This document shows, piece after piece, positions 36,301 through 50,298 of a DNA stretch of 64,000 nucleotides (the first letter of the stretch is position 1; the number at the start of each line of letters is the position of its first letter). This stretch comes from Paracentrotus lividus (lineage: Eukaryota; Echinodermata; Echinoidea; Camarodonta; Echinidae). The stretch is taken from NCBI GenBank assembly GCA_940671915.1, contig CALNVZ010003426.1, positions 38,726,869-38,790,868 of the forward strand, in the 5' to 3' direction. Made by a program: the position numbers and the translations under genes. Under the pieces are notes generated by a model. That model made no database searches. It was not told the origin of the DNA and saw nothing but the letters and a program-made list of their open reading frames with translations.

Positions 36301-39300
36301 CCAACTAGAGGAGTCTGCCAGAGAGATGGATGAGAGAGCTGATGAGTTGGAGATGCTCAAGAATGATGCTTCTACTGGAGCAGGTCAGTTGTACATGGTG
36401 ATCATTTTCAAAAGAAAAGAAAAAATGATACATTATTTTTAGCTTACATTTATTAATGTATTGTACTCTCTTTCAACTGTTACAAAAAATGTTATTGTTA
36501 ATAATTTCTGATGGCAATACAAATTTAGGGATTTGATATTTGTTTTATTTTGTCTTATGATTATGCCAAGAACATTTGTAAACTTGCAAAGGTTATTCAA
36601 GGATTTGTAATCATGGCTCCAGAGGCATGTAATTAAATAGTTTTTGAAAAGGAAGATTTTGAATACATAGCATGGTCTGGAAAAAGGAAATCGCTTGCTT
36701 TCTGCAAGGTTTGTTGATTAGAGGTCTCGATGGCAATGCTATCGCAAATTGGAATTTTCACCGGCTGGCAGCTATGTAATTTCCTCCACAATACATTTGT
36801 TTGTTATCATATCACATTTGTCTTTCTTGGTGTGTAATATCAAATCACAGGCAATGCACAATATATTTCAAGATACGTACAAGTTAATCAAACAATCTTT
36901 TGCCTGATGCATATTTACTCATTTTAATTTGTTCAATATTTTTTACAGTTGCAATATGACTTGTCAGTGGCAGATCTACATATAACCTGATTAGACAGAA
37001 TACTTTGGAGGTGCACTCCATTGTGCAAAAACAATAATATGCCCATCCAAAGTATTTTGTCTAATCAGGCTTGATCCGCCACTGTGACTTGTTCTTCATA
37101 AAACTTTGTTTCTGATCTTACTGTCTTCAGCTCCCACCGTGCGTCTTCAGAACATGATTACAAAGCTGCGGGAAACCTTGAAAGAGCAAGAGAAAGAAAT
37201 GAGAGCTGCAGAAGACAGGGTTCAACAGGCTGAGGCTGATGCTAGGAAGAAAGACAAAGAATTGAACGAAGCGATCAATAGAATGAAAGATTATGAAGAG
37301 GTAGGTAATGTTAATGGCCAATCAAAGGGATAGAGGGCAGGGGGTGGGGGTGGGGGAGGTCAACAGGCTGAGGCTGCAAGAAAACAATACAAGAAGTTAC
37401 ATAAAACAATCATTTAATGAGACATTATTAAGAGGATAATGATACAGGTACCATGAATAGGCAACAATGATAACAAATAATACAGTTGATACAATTGTAT
37501 TCTCAAGTTTTCACTTGAACGTTAAAGGCCAGTATTCACAATGACCAGGGTTTTGATTGAAAGACCGTATTGAATTAGAGTAAAAAAAAGTATAGAAAAC
37601 AAAATAGGTCCAAGTATGTAGCACTGAGGTACTCCTTTCCTTTTTCTGTATTGCAGGGAGAGTATGGATTGGCTGAAGCTGTACAGGAGATTAAGCTTGG
37701 CAAGAAACAGATCGGAATAAGAGACAGGTTTGTATATGATTAAAAAACTCCAACAAATCATAAAACAAATACATGTACCATAGTCTGATACTGTAACAAG
37801 GGTTTTACTTACCCACATCTATGAAGTCAGACAATAAATGCAAATTGCGTAGCTTTGTGAAAATACCCCGACTTAATACTGTATAACCCAATATTTTCAT
37901 AATTTTGGACTAGGTAAGGAAGAGAGCCAAATTTTACGAATTTTTATAATTATAAAAAAAACTATGTTGAAGTGGTTATTTTGGCGAGGACTAGTCACTC
38001 ACAAAGATTGCAAAGAATGAAACCACTGCAAAAATAACCACTTGATCAGTCTCCTTGTGAAATACGTTTGCTGAAAATATCAAAATACACGAATTTCACG
38101 ACACAATATGTGCCAGAAGCCGTCAATTGCGAAAAAATAGCATGTACTTGTCTGGTTAATTGTCAAGACTTATTTGTCTCTTACCCATTCAGGAGTATTG
38201 AACAGTTGACTCAGAATGTGAACAGAGCTGAAATCCAGCTGAATGAATTGCTGGAAGAGAATGAAGAATTAAGAAGCAGGCTGGGGTTCGATCCTAAGAC
38301 ACCCATTGATATGGAACAAGCTCGTATGAATAGAGGACAACAACATCAACAGGATAGGGCTTTGAATCAGGTGGGCTAGACTTCAAATATAGCTGTTTTA
38401 AAGATATGGTTGTATAATAATAATACTAACAATAATTATGATACCATTATTTATAATGTGCTTTTCCCATAGCTGCCCAAACACCTATGAAAACACCATT
38501 GAACACAAACATTCTTCCCTACCTGTACATTGTATATTCTATCATATTATGAAAATAATAGAGGGAATATATGTAAAGGAAAGCTTAGATGATGTACATT
38601 GAAATGTGTTTTTGTAGTTTATTGTGAAAGAAAAGTCAACATTTTGAATGTGTATCTCGAAATATTTGTTTAAACTTGAAATTTACATACCTGTCCATGC
38701 GTCTATTATTCCCTCCTTCTAGGCATGCAATGATGCAGTGAATTAATTAACGTCATGCTGCTCCATTAAATAAGTATTTTCAAAATTTCCTCATTTAGCG
38801 TGAAGAAATTATTGAGCAGGTTCTAAAGAGTGGTCATTTTGAAAACTCTTATTCTTTTTTAGGTTTTGGCCAAAGAGGTGGAGAGACTAGAAGAAGAGAG
38901 AATTGATCTCAAGAAACAGATCCGAGGTTTGGCAACACAGCGAGCACAGAGGTATGAATTATGATGATAATGAAGAAGAGGACGATGATTGTGATGGTGA
39001 TGGTGATGGTCATTATGATGATGATAACGATGATGATAAAGGTCAATGATTTTGTGAAGGATGATTATGTCAGATGGTGATGATGATGGTGATGAGGATA
39101 AGGGCGATAAAGAATGATGATGATGATGATGAAGATAATGATGATCATAGTGATAATGATGATGATAGTGATGAGGATAAGGATGATAAAGAATGATGAT
39201 GGTGATAAGGATAATGATGATAAATAATGATGGTGATGATGATCATGCTGATAAGGATGATGTTGATGATGATGATGATGATGATGATGGTGATGAGGAT

Positions 39301-42300
39301 AAGGGCAATAAAGAATGATGATGATGATGATGATGATGATATGATGATAATGTAATATGATGATAATGTAATAAAGGATGATGATGATGAAGATGGCAAT
39401 TATAGTGATAATGATGATGATCATGATGATAAGGATAATGTGGATGATAAGGATGATGATGATGATAAATAATGATGATGGTGATGATGATCATGCTGAT
39501 AATGATGATGTTGATGAAGATCATGATGATGATGATGATAAATAATGTTAATGATGATGATGATGATGCTGCTGCTGCTCTTTGCTGCTGCTGATGGTGA
39601 TGGTGATGATGATTGGGATGATGATTATGTTGAGGAGGATGATCATGATGATGATGGCGGTGGTGGTGGTGGTGAGGATGATGATGATGATGATGATGGC
39701 GATGGCGATGAGGATAAAGATGATAAAAAATGATGATGATGATGATGATGCTGATGATGAGGATAATGAAGATGAGGATTATATTGTAATGATAAGTACA
39801 GTGATATTTATAATGATGATGTTTATAATGATGAAGGTGATAATAATCATGGTGATGACAATAATTTGCTTTTTCCTCTCAGGGGTGTTGCTCTTGGGCT
39901 CACAGCTGATGAAATGGTTGCTGTAGATGACTTTGCTGAGGAGTTAAAGAACAGTCGGAAGCCTGGTAGTTCTCCTGCTAAGGCTGTTGAAGCTCTCAGA
40001 GACATGGGACCTTCAGATTCAATCCGAGTCAGGGTAAGAAATCAAATTTCTATTTGCTCGTAGTGGTAGATGCAGCGTTTCTGCTTTATTCTACTATTAG
40101 AGTCTTTTTTTTCTCTTCTCCTTCTTTCATTTGTTCTAGTTGACCATTTAGGGCCTATTTTTTTTCAAGGTCTGCTACAACTTAATGTGTTTGACCTGAA
40201 ATGCACGTTTTTCCTATATGTACTGTATATTCATTTGAAACAAATCTTTTTCTATAAATGATATTTGAATAGACACTCATGGACTATTTGTTATTCTCAG
40301 TATGTTTTTTGGCATTTAGAAAGGCTTTGGTGTTTCTTAATTTACTTGCCATGAATCTTGAATTATTGATTCATTATACATAATTCATAATTGTTACATG
40401 ATCTGATCGGTATGCACAAGAATTCACATTATCATCGCTGTTATTATTTTCCTGCTAAAGTAAGGTATCAGTCAAGTAAGTAATTTATTTTTTGAAAGAT
40501 AACTACACAATCCACATGTGCATTTATAAAGGACTTTCTCTGCCTTTTTCTTATTCCTTTCTTTATATTATTGTATTGCTTTGTGCCAAGTGAATTTAAC
40601 ACTTGAACTATACATAGATATGAATAATTATCCTATTGGTTACTATTGAATAAATGAAATGAAATGAAAATGATTTTATATATTAACATTCATACTCTAG
40701 ACCCATCAGTTAGAGCAAGAGGTGAGCCGTTCAGAGCAGGCCGCTGATCGGTTGCGCACACAGCTCTCTGAGATGAAAGCAGAGAACAAGAAACTGACCG
40801 ATGATAATCAACGTGTTGAAAAGAGTATGAAAGAGATTCTCCAGGCCCTGAAGGAGCAAGGAACGGGAGGAGGAGGATCCGGAGGAGGGGTGGATCCAGA
40901 AGTCTTGGCTCCAACCCTTGAGAGACTGTGCTTGGTAAGTCTAAAGGGATGCGTGGTTCTATGATTGGGGGTGGGGGAGGGGGAGAAAGAGAGGGATATG
41001 AAAGAGATTCTTCAAGCCCTGAAGGAGCAAGGAACGGGAGGAGGAGGATCCGGAGGAGGGGTGGATCCTGAAGTCTTGGCTCCGACCCTTGAGAGACTAT
41101 GTCTGGTAAGTCAAAAAGGATGTATGCCTGTTATGCAATGTATAGATGGAGCGAGGTAGAAGAGGAGGTAGAGAAGGAGAGGTAAAAGAGGAGGCGGGGG
41201 ATTAAAAGGAGGGATGGGATAGGGGAGGGATGGATCCAGAAGTTTTAGCACCGATTCTTGAGAGACCTGGTAAGTCTAATAGGTGCAAGATGAACTAAGA
41301 GGAGGGAAGGAAAAGGATGTTGCTGAAGGTTTTAATTTGTGTGGAAGGTTTTAATTTGACATCTGGGATATAATCTTTACATCACTTCTTCTTCGTTCCA
41401 TGTTTCGTAACCAATGTATACATGTAGCTCAAGGAAAGAATGTCTAATATGAACATGTGTTCATAGCAAATGTACAGAGGCCCAATGATAATTTTAAAGC
41501 TGAAATCATATTGTTTTTTCTTTGATTTGTTTGCAGCTGTTTGAATCTAAAGACTCTAAGGAAGCGTACGAGGCCCAGGTATACCTCAAAGCCCAGCTAG
41601 ATCAGCTGACAGGGAGAAATGAGGAACTAAGGAGAGAGCTGAGACAGGCCAGGAACGAAGCAGAGAAGACTAGCATTGCACTGGACAGAGCAGAGACTAA
41701 GGTATGGTGTCCCTCTTTCTAACAAGTATAGAATAGTCTTATATAAATATACTATTACCAGAGAATAATATAGGTCAATTACCTGTAATCACAAATGACT
41801 GTGGAAATGTGTCATTAAACCTTCATTTCATGTATGGGATACTCTCAAAAATTTATGGTGCAAATATGACCTGGCAGCCCATGTTACCAGCTATTAAGTA
41901 ATAGAAAATTTATAATACAATATACTGCATTATACAAAAATGTATGTACGACACATACTTTATCATCCTGAGTTTCACCTAATCTAGCCTCTCGCAACTC
42001 ATATTTTTCTACCATTATTTACTTACATGTAAATATCTGAGGTGTTTCACAAAGCTCTTTGCACAACTCTAAACCTCACAAGCAACTTGAATATGAGGTG
42101 CCAAATGGGTTTTTATATGAATCAGGAAGAAGTGGACATTGAAAATAATAGATTGAACTCACAAAACCTATTATGCAATATCTGGATGTATAGTCCAACC
42201 TGTCTCTTAAAACCACCAAAGGGAACAGAAAAAAGTGACCACAGGTTGCCTTTATAGACAGGTTCAGCAAGACACATTTCTTCTTGAAGGAAACAAAATA

Positions 42301-44593
42301 TGTGTCCACAGGGTGGCCACTACAAAGAGGTGAGCACTAAGACAGGTTTGATTTTATATTATTTATACATGTATAACAATACTTCAGTCTTTTCTAAAGC
42401 AAACTACATATAAAAGACAAGTAATTTTGTCTCTGACGGTAGAAACACATGCAACTGCCGTGTAAAAAGTTGGAGCCAGACAGCTGTGAAGAAAAATCAC
42501 AGCATGCCCTGGAGGGATTCGAACACACAACCTCTTGATTGCTAGACCAGCGACATAACCACTAGACCACCGGAGTGCCCATAGCGATCAAGGTTCAAAC
42601 TATCACGTATACATGAATATCTGCTGTGTGAAAAATTGGAGCCAGACAGCTGTGGAAAAAAATCACAGGCTGCCCAGGCGAGATTCACAGAGCAGTTGCC
42701 TGTGTTTCTACCGTTGGAGACAAATGAATATATTACTTGTCTTTATAACATCCCAACACTGTAAATCCATTTACGTTTGAATCTAAATCTAGTATAAGAA
42801 TCCACCCCGCCTTATCATTCCCTCATTAGATCACAAGGCTGCAGCAGGACCTGAAGGACCTTCATGAACTAGGTCAAGGTGCAGGGGTCATGACCCTTCA
42901 TCAGACTGCCCTACCTCAGGGTCTAGCTGTATCCAGTGCAGAGATCATTGCATCACTCAATGAACAGCTGGTCCATGCTTTACAGGTACGTTGGTCAAGT
43001 TTGATTAAGGATTATCACATTTTCGACAATATCATACATAAAGTTTTTTTGACTCAATATCATTTTACTCAACTGAAAAAATGTGCCAGATATATCGGCA
43101 GAAAGAACAATTTTTATGCCTCCGCCACCGAAGGTGGTGCCGGAGGCATTATGTTTTCGGGTTGTCCGTCCGTCCGTACGTCCGTCCCGTTTTCGTTCTC
43201 GCGATAACTTAAGAACCGTTTGACGGATCACTTTCAAACTTGGATCATGTATGCATATGGTAGGGACAATGATCTGATTAGACTTTGGGGTCATTAGGTC
43301 AAAGGTCACAGAGGTCATTGTATGTATGAAAATGGCTCGTTCTCGCCATAACTTAAAAACCATTTGACGGGTCAACTTCAAACTTTGGTAATGTGTGCCT
43401 ATGGGAGGGGCAATGAACTGATTAGATTTTAGGGTCATGAGGTCAAAGGTCAAAAGTCACAGATCATTTGTATAAATGAAAATGTTCGTTCTCGCATAAC
43501 TTAAGAATGTGTGACGGTCAACTTCAAACTTGAGTAATGTGTGCATATGGAGGGGCAATGAACTTGATTAAGATTTTGGGGTCAAAGGTCACAGAGGTCA
43601 TTGTGTATCTGAAAATGGCTTGTTCTCGCAAAAACTTAAAACCGTTTGACGGATCAATTTCAAACTGGTCATGTGTGCATATAGGTAGGGACAAATGAAT
43701 TTATTATATTTTGAGGTCATGAAGTCAAAGGTCAAGGGTCACAGACGTCATTGTATATGTGCAATGTGTGCATATGGACGGACAATAATCTGATTAGAAT
43801 TTAGAGTCATGAGGTCAAGTTCAAAGCCAAGAGGACATTGTGTACGTGAAAATGGCTGTGTTCTTGCGTAACTTAAGAAGCAGTTGGATGGATGAACATC
43901 AAACTTGGGTCATGTGTGCATATGGTAGGGGACAAGATGAATTTATTTATTTGAGGTCATGAAGTCAAAGGTCAAGGGTCACAGACATCATTGTATATAG
44001 TGAAAATGGCACGTTCTTGCTGTAACTTCTGACAACCGTTTATGGATCAACTTCAAACTTGGGTCATGTGGGAGGAAGATGAACTGATTAGATTTTTGAG
44101 TGTCAGACAATCAAAGGTCACTGGTTATTTATGTAAATGACTCGTTTGTGCAATTTCTGAAGACCTTTGACAGATCAATTAAACATGTTGTTATCCTTTT
44201 TATTACATCAGTAGCCATCCTTCCTGAGTTGGAAATAATCTGCGATGATCAACTTTAATAGATTGGGGTCAATAGTCTCAAAGATGTCATGGTATAATGA
44301 GATGGATGTAAAAAAAACATCCACCTGTTTTCCGATGTGGCAATACGGAGGCATGCCTTCCGACCGTGCGCGGTCGAAGATTCATCTAGTTTTGTAGTGT
44401 TACGATGATTTTGGCATCAGAATTAAACATCAAAAGCCTTACATTTGCAATGATCTTTCAGAATGAAAATCAGTGCTGTCGTAGAAATTCATTTTGTCAA
44501 TCAAAACAGTTTTAATGAACTCATGAATAGTTGATTTAAGAAAAATACTGACATAATTTTTCCTCGCCTTTTATTGAAGGTAGACTTTTCTGA

Positions 44594-44630
<37 letters not shown>

Positions 44631-47600
44631 ATTAGAAACACATAAATCATTTAATATCAACCTTGTCAATAACAAAGGAAAACAATTGTGCATCAAATTA
44701 TCCTTTATTTGAAACACATTTATGTACAGGAACTGTCTGTAAGAGAAGACCAGCTTGGTAAATGTGAGACAGCCCTTCAGACTTATAGAAGACGGTTTGC
44801 TGTGCTCCGACATCAACAAGGTTTACTATATCAAGAATACCAGCAGAAGGTAGGCTGCCCAAATTTGTTTTCCAGAGATGTTTTTCCAATGTTGATACAA
44901 ATCTACAACCACTCAAACAAATAATGTTAATTGGCAAACGGATATGCATGTGGTAGAAACTTGAAATAAAGAGATCTGAAATAACAAAATACCTAATACA
45001 ACAAGTTACTTTCAAAGACAAAATAATCACTTTTCAAAAGTATTAAGAGGCCTTTTTAGGTCTGTCAGTGGCAATTTACTCTTTGAATTTACTCATTCAT
45101 GAGTTACTTGACAAATCAATCTAATTTTCATACAAAATGTAGTCAATATGTGTAACAACACCCCTGCCAAGTTATTAAGCGCAAAACATTTTTGTTAAAA
45201 AGTTATGCTATTTTATTCAGGATGAAGTTGCTTTTTTTCTACCTTTTTGTTGTTTTGATTTCACTCCCATTCTTGCACAATTCGAAATTTACATGTTCGC
45301 AAACAATGTGGCGCGTTCATCCATGCACACAGATATAACACTCAAAATTGGTACCAAAAGATGCTGGGAGAGTTAATCTTTCAGAATATGTATAATAATT
45401 TGGGGTTCATTAATCTGTTTTCTTTTTATTAGCATTTTTCTAGGTGTCTAGTTTTTTCTGACTCACCCAGTATAACTGGAGTCAATTTGTATTGCTGTAT
45501 TTGGAGACTACTGATATCAAAAACAAACTTTCTTGGTCCCAATGTCCAAAATACCCAATTATAAACATAAAGATTCCATTTTATATTTGAATGCAATTCT
45601 GCAAACATGAAGGCCTGATAATTTTTTTACATGTAAAAGGTAACAATTCTGATACATTGAAATTTATTATGTAGTGGGTTACACAACATCGCTCCAGTAA
45701 CAATTGTCTAAGATGTAGGGTTAGGGTGCTGATAGGGTTTTATGTTAGGTTTAGTCCCATATGTAGATAAAGTGTTAAGTTCTGTTCTGAAGTTAGGCAT
45801 TCAATAAACATTCAGAATTGATGGCATAGCAATTATTACCGGAACAAATGTCATGGAATCAATGAAGTGAATTAATGTTATTGCTTTGATTTATTGATCA
45901 GGTTGATGGTTGGCAGCGGAAAGAAAGATCTTGGGGAGAAGAGAAACAGAAACTGATGGATGCTGCTGAGCAGCATGAAGCAAGGCAACAAGAATTTAAT
46001 GTGAGTTGATATCATTTTCCACATACTAGTGCGCAATGTGAGAATATGTTACAACAATTGCTGCACCAACAGTTCTTCCCAACTGTATTTTGTGTGAGAT
46101 ATAATTATGGTTAGGGCTTGATTTTTAAGTGTTGGGTGACAGTAGTTAATTCAAAGTTTGTGTAATAACTTCTGTATCAATTCTTTGACTCTTTTAGGAA
46201 AGTGTTTTTTGGTGCTCAAATTGAGCTGCTCATTTCCATGAGGGGAGCATTTAGTCAAGCTCATGTGATTACTTAAAACAACAGGCTGATTTTATGAAAT
46301 GTATGACTACCTGTCCATGAAACTAGTCTAGCGGTTTTATGCCTCCGACACAAGAGGTGGTGCCAGAGGAATAATATGTTTTCAGGCTATTTGTACGTAC
46401 ATCTCGCTTCTTTGTCCTTGTTTTAAAGACCCACTTGAAGTATGGACAATATGATTAGGTTTTAAAGTATATAAAGGTCAAGGGTTAAAGAATCCAACTC
46501 ATGAAAAGTCATGTAATGTCTTCATTAATGCAATATTTCAAGAACCATGAACAACTATGAACATCAAACGTGATGATCCTATACATGTACAACACCATAT
46601 AGCATGGGTCACAGAGGTCAATTTCTGACTATACTATTTTTAAGGATGGAGGTTTTTGTTTATTCCGTAGCGTCTGCTAGAATCGTTGGAGGTGAATGGC
46701 GATGAACAGCAGAGGAGACTAGCCGAAGCCACCCGAAAGGTCACTGTACTAAGAGTGAATGAGAAAGCTCTGACAAGACGCTTTACAGCATGTCAGGAGG
46801 GGGAGACGACACTCAGGAAGGTGAGAACATTATGATGGTGGTGGTGTTGGTGGTGATGGTGGTGGTGGTGATGTTTGTGGTGGTGATGAAGATGATGATG
46901 TTTGCTGGTGGTGATGGTAGTGGTGGTGGTGGTGGTGGTAGTGATGGTGGTGATGTTGATGATGGAGATGGCGGTGGTGATGGCAGAGACGATGGTGGTG
47001 GTCACTGTACCAAGAGTGAATGAGAAAGCTCTGACAAGACGCTTCACAGCATGTCAGGAGGGGGGAGACGACACTTAGGAAGGTGATAACATATGATGGG
47101 GATGATGATGGTGGTGGTGGTGATGATGATGGTGGTGGTGATGGGGATGGTGGTGGTGGTGGTAGTGGTGATGGAGGTTGTGGTGATGATGATGATGATT
47201 GTAATGATAATGATGATGCTAATGTTAATAGTGATGTTGATGATGATTATGAGGGTTGTGGTTGTGATGGTTGAGGGTGTATGGTGATAAGGGTGGTGGT
47301 GACAATGCTAATAAAGATGATGAGGATGAATATATGTGATGATGGTAATGGTGATGAAGATCATGATAACGATAGTGATGATGATGGTGGTGATGGTGAT
47401 GGTAGTGATAGTGGTTTTGATACTATGATGAGGATGGTTATAATGAAGATGATAGTGATGGTCATGGTGATGATGAGTAGAATAAAGATGATGATATTGA
47501 CAGTGCTGATGACGAGGACACTGATGATGTTGATCAAGATAATTTAATCTTTTCCATCACAGGAAGCTAATAAACTCCGTAATGAGATGGTCCAAATGGA

Positions 47601-50236
47601 GAGTGCTATCACAGAGAGGATGGGATATCTACAAAGACATAAGGTATGACATGCTAGATTTACTGGAAACATTTTTATGATATTATGATTTATTTATCAA
47701 CTTATTCATAAAGGTCATGGTTAACCAAAATGGCCATCAGAGGTCGGAACATTGTTCCCATGAGGATCCTGCATGGCAAATTAACAAATCAAATTTTTTT
47801 TACAAAATAGCAAAATATTTTAATATATAATCAAACGTTCAATCAGTGTATTATAGCATATCACGTTTGTGATGCATTAATTTACTGTTATTCCAGTACC
47901 AGTAGTTTTAGTTTAGCCTGATCAATGACATATGCTCTATTTTCCAAAGTTTCTCATTTATAGAATTCACAAGAAAGACCAAATCTAGCTCTTAAAAACA
48001 ATTTTTAGATCACACATAGTTCATCCCTCAGACAAATTTGTTTGACACTTACTTTTATCATAAGGTGTTCTGGTTATACATGTTGATGTTAAATGTTCAT
48101 ACTTCCTCTGTATAAAGCTTGAATATTAGGGGGCAGGGTTAGAAGTCAAGTGTAGTGAACTGCTCTTGCTGAGCCCTGCATTAAAGAATATCAAAGATAT
48201 TTATTTCCTCCTTGAATCTGCTTTATTTCATTCCAGGAAGCCTCTCAATTCAAGGTTGCAGCCCTTCAGAGGGTGTTAGATGACAGTGTACCAGCCTCTG
48301 AGCTAGCCTCCGCCAACAGGCAATTCAATGAATTAGCTGCAAAGTATAGAGACCTACTACAGACTGATAATCAGCTTGTTACTAGAAATACACGCATTGA
48401 CCAGCTGGAGGTGAAACTATTAGTTAATATCCGCTTGGTCTACTAGCAGATAGTCTGATTTTCTTATTGTCTAATACCATATCGGCTAAACATATGTGGT
48501 CCATTATCAATTTGGTCTAATGACTGTTTGGTCCAATAATTACATGGTGCAATACTCATTATGGCTAATTGCCATTGAGTCTTATGTCCAGAGCAGCCAA
48601 TTTCCAGTTCCTCTAAATTCTTTTTCCATTTTGTCAAAATGATGCAAAATGTGATGCAGGAGGAAATTTCATAAGGTGTCTTTTGTGCACTAGCCAAACG
48701 TTCTTTGTTCCTTGTATAAGTGTATATTTTTTTTATATGTTTTGCTATGAGTACATGTTCATTGCACTTAATGAGGTCAGGACGAGCTATACTATTTCCC
48801 CTCGACCCTCCCCCATCCGTAAATCAATGTCTATTGATAAAGCTATAAAGCATTCAACAGTAACAAGTGAAATTGGTATGTTGTGCAAATGGTGCATATA
48901 GAACTTTATTCTTAGAATTTGAAGATACCCATTTTAGGATTCAACCGCCAACCAACATAATAAAATGAAGTTTGTTTCTAAAACCAGGTCAACCAATAGA
49001 ATAGCTGCATGAATGGAGTCACTATTTCCTGTATTAATCACTATTTCCTGTATTAACATGAAATATTTCTATCTTATTGCACTTGTTTATAATCAGAGTG
49101 AAAATCAGAGACTAGAGGATGACATGGATAGCTTGAAAAGAGAACTGAGTATGGAGAAAGAGAAGCTACATACACTAGAACAAGCCATGCAGGACTATGG
49201 ACATTTACAAGGTATGTTGAAAAACTGAAAAATAGAGCAAAGCATGATGCAATAAGAAATGATTAAGATTGGAAAAATATGAGAATAAGGAAAGATAGGG
49301 AGGGTGTAAACCCTAATCATAGTAGGTGTTTTGAGAGCTGTATAAACCGAGCCCCTCTACAGTATTTTTAGAGTTAAAAGGAATATAACAAATTTAATTC
49401 TGAGATTGCTGGAGCAAGTGATGTTGTTTAGACAATGATATACTGTATAAGCCAATATTTTCGCGTACAGATATTTTCGCGATTGTGGACTAGTTGGGGA
49501 AATTCGCGAGAGCAAAATTTCGCGATTTTGGTGATGACTTCATTACTATAAATAGCCTTGTACTGAAATGGAAATTTTCCCGATGACCAACTCGCGAAAT
49601 TCGCGATAATAAAGTCACTGAGAAAATAATCACTTATACAGTATATGTAACTCAAAATGACATGCCCAATGCAAAATGCATCTGAGATTAAAACAAAATA
49701 TAAACAACTCTGTATCTCAGCTGTTTATTAAGCAGACTGACAAATGTTTCCTGATGCTTAAAAATACATGTGCTGAAGATAATGAGCATGGAGAATGCTA
49801 TCACTTTCTGTATATCTGTCATGTGTTTTAAATGTTTCTTCACACAGAGGCTATGGGGAAGAAAGGTGGGAGTGTCTACCCTGGCAGCGAGACGCTCTCA
49901 TTGGCTAAGAGACTGACTACCATGGAGATGAAGGAATTGAACGAGAGACAGAGGGCTGAGCATGCTGTTAGGATGCAGAATCAGATGAGAAACAGTCTTC
50001 ATACGATGGAGATGAGAAATACTGAGCTGGAACAGAAGTTTGCTGATGTAAGTGATGGTGGTGGTGGTGGTGGTGATGGTAGTGATGATGTTGTTGATGA
50101 TGTTGATCATGATCATGGTGATAGTGAGAGTGATTGTGGTGATAAAAATTGTTGTGGTCATGATTGTGAGGATGATGATAATGATTCTTAGTTGTGATGT
50201 TGATGACTATGATGATGATGATGATGATGAAGATGG

Positions 50237-50298
<62 letters not shown>

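Noticed and set aside
39065..39926. Long open frames on both strands rich in His, Ile, Asp or Met
   Set aside because: They are translations of GATGAT microsatellite in intron 14; splice-consistent CEP290 exons lie on both sides. The same applies to 46790-47547 and 50052-50529.
42511..42582. Possible tRNA gene on the minus strand
   Set aside because: A and B boxes are present but the T stem and acceptor stem do not pair, and it lies inside a TIR element, so it is a SINE-like module.
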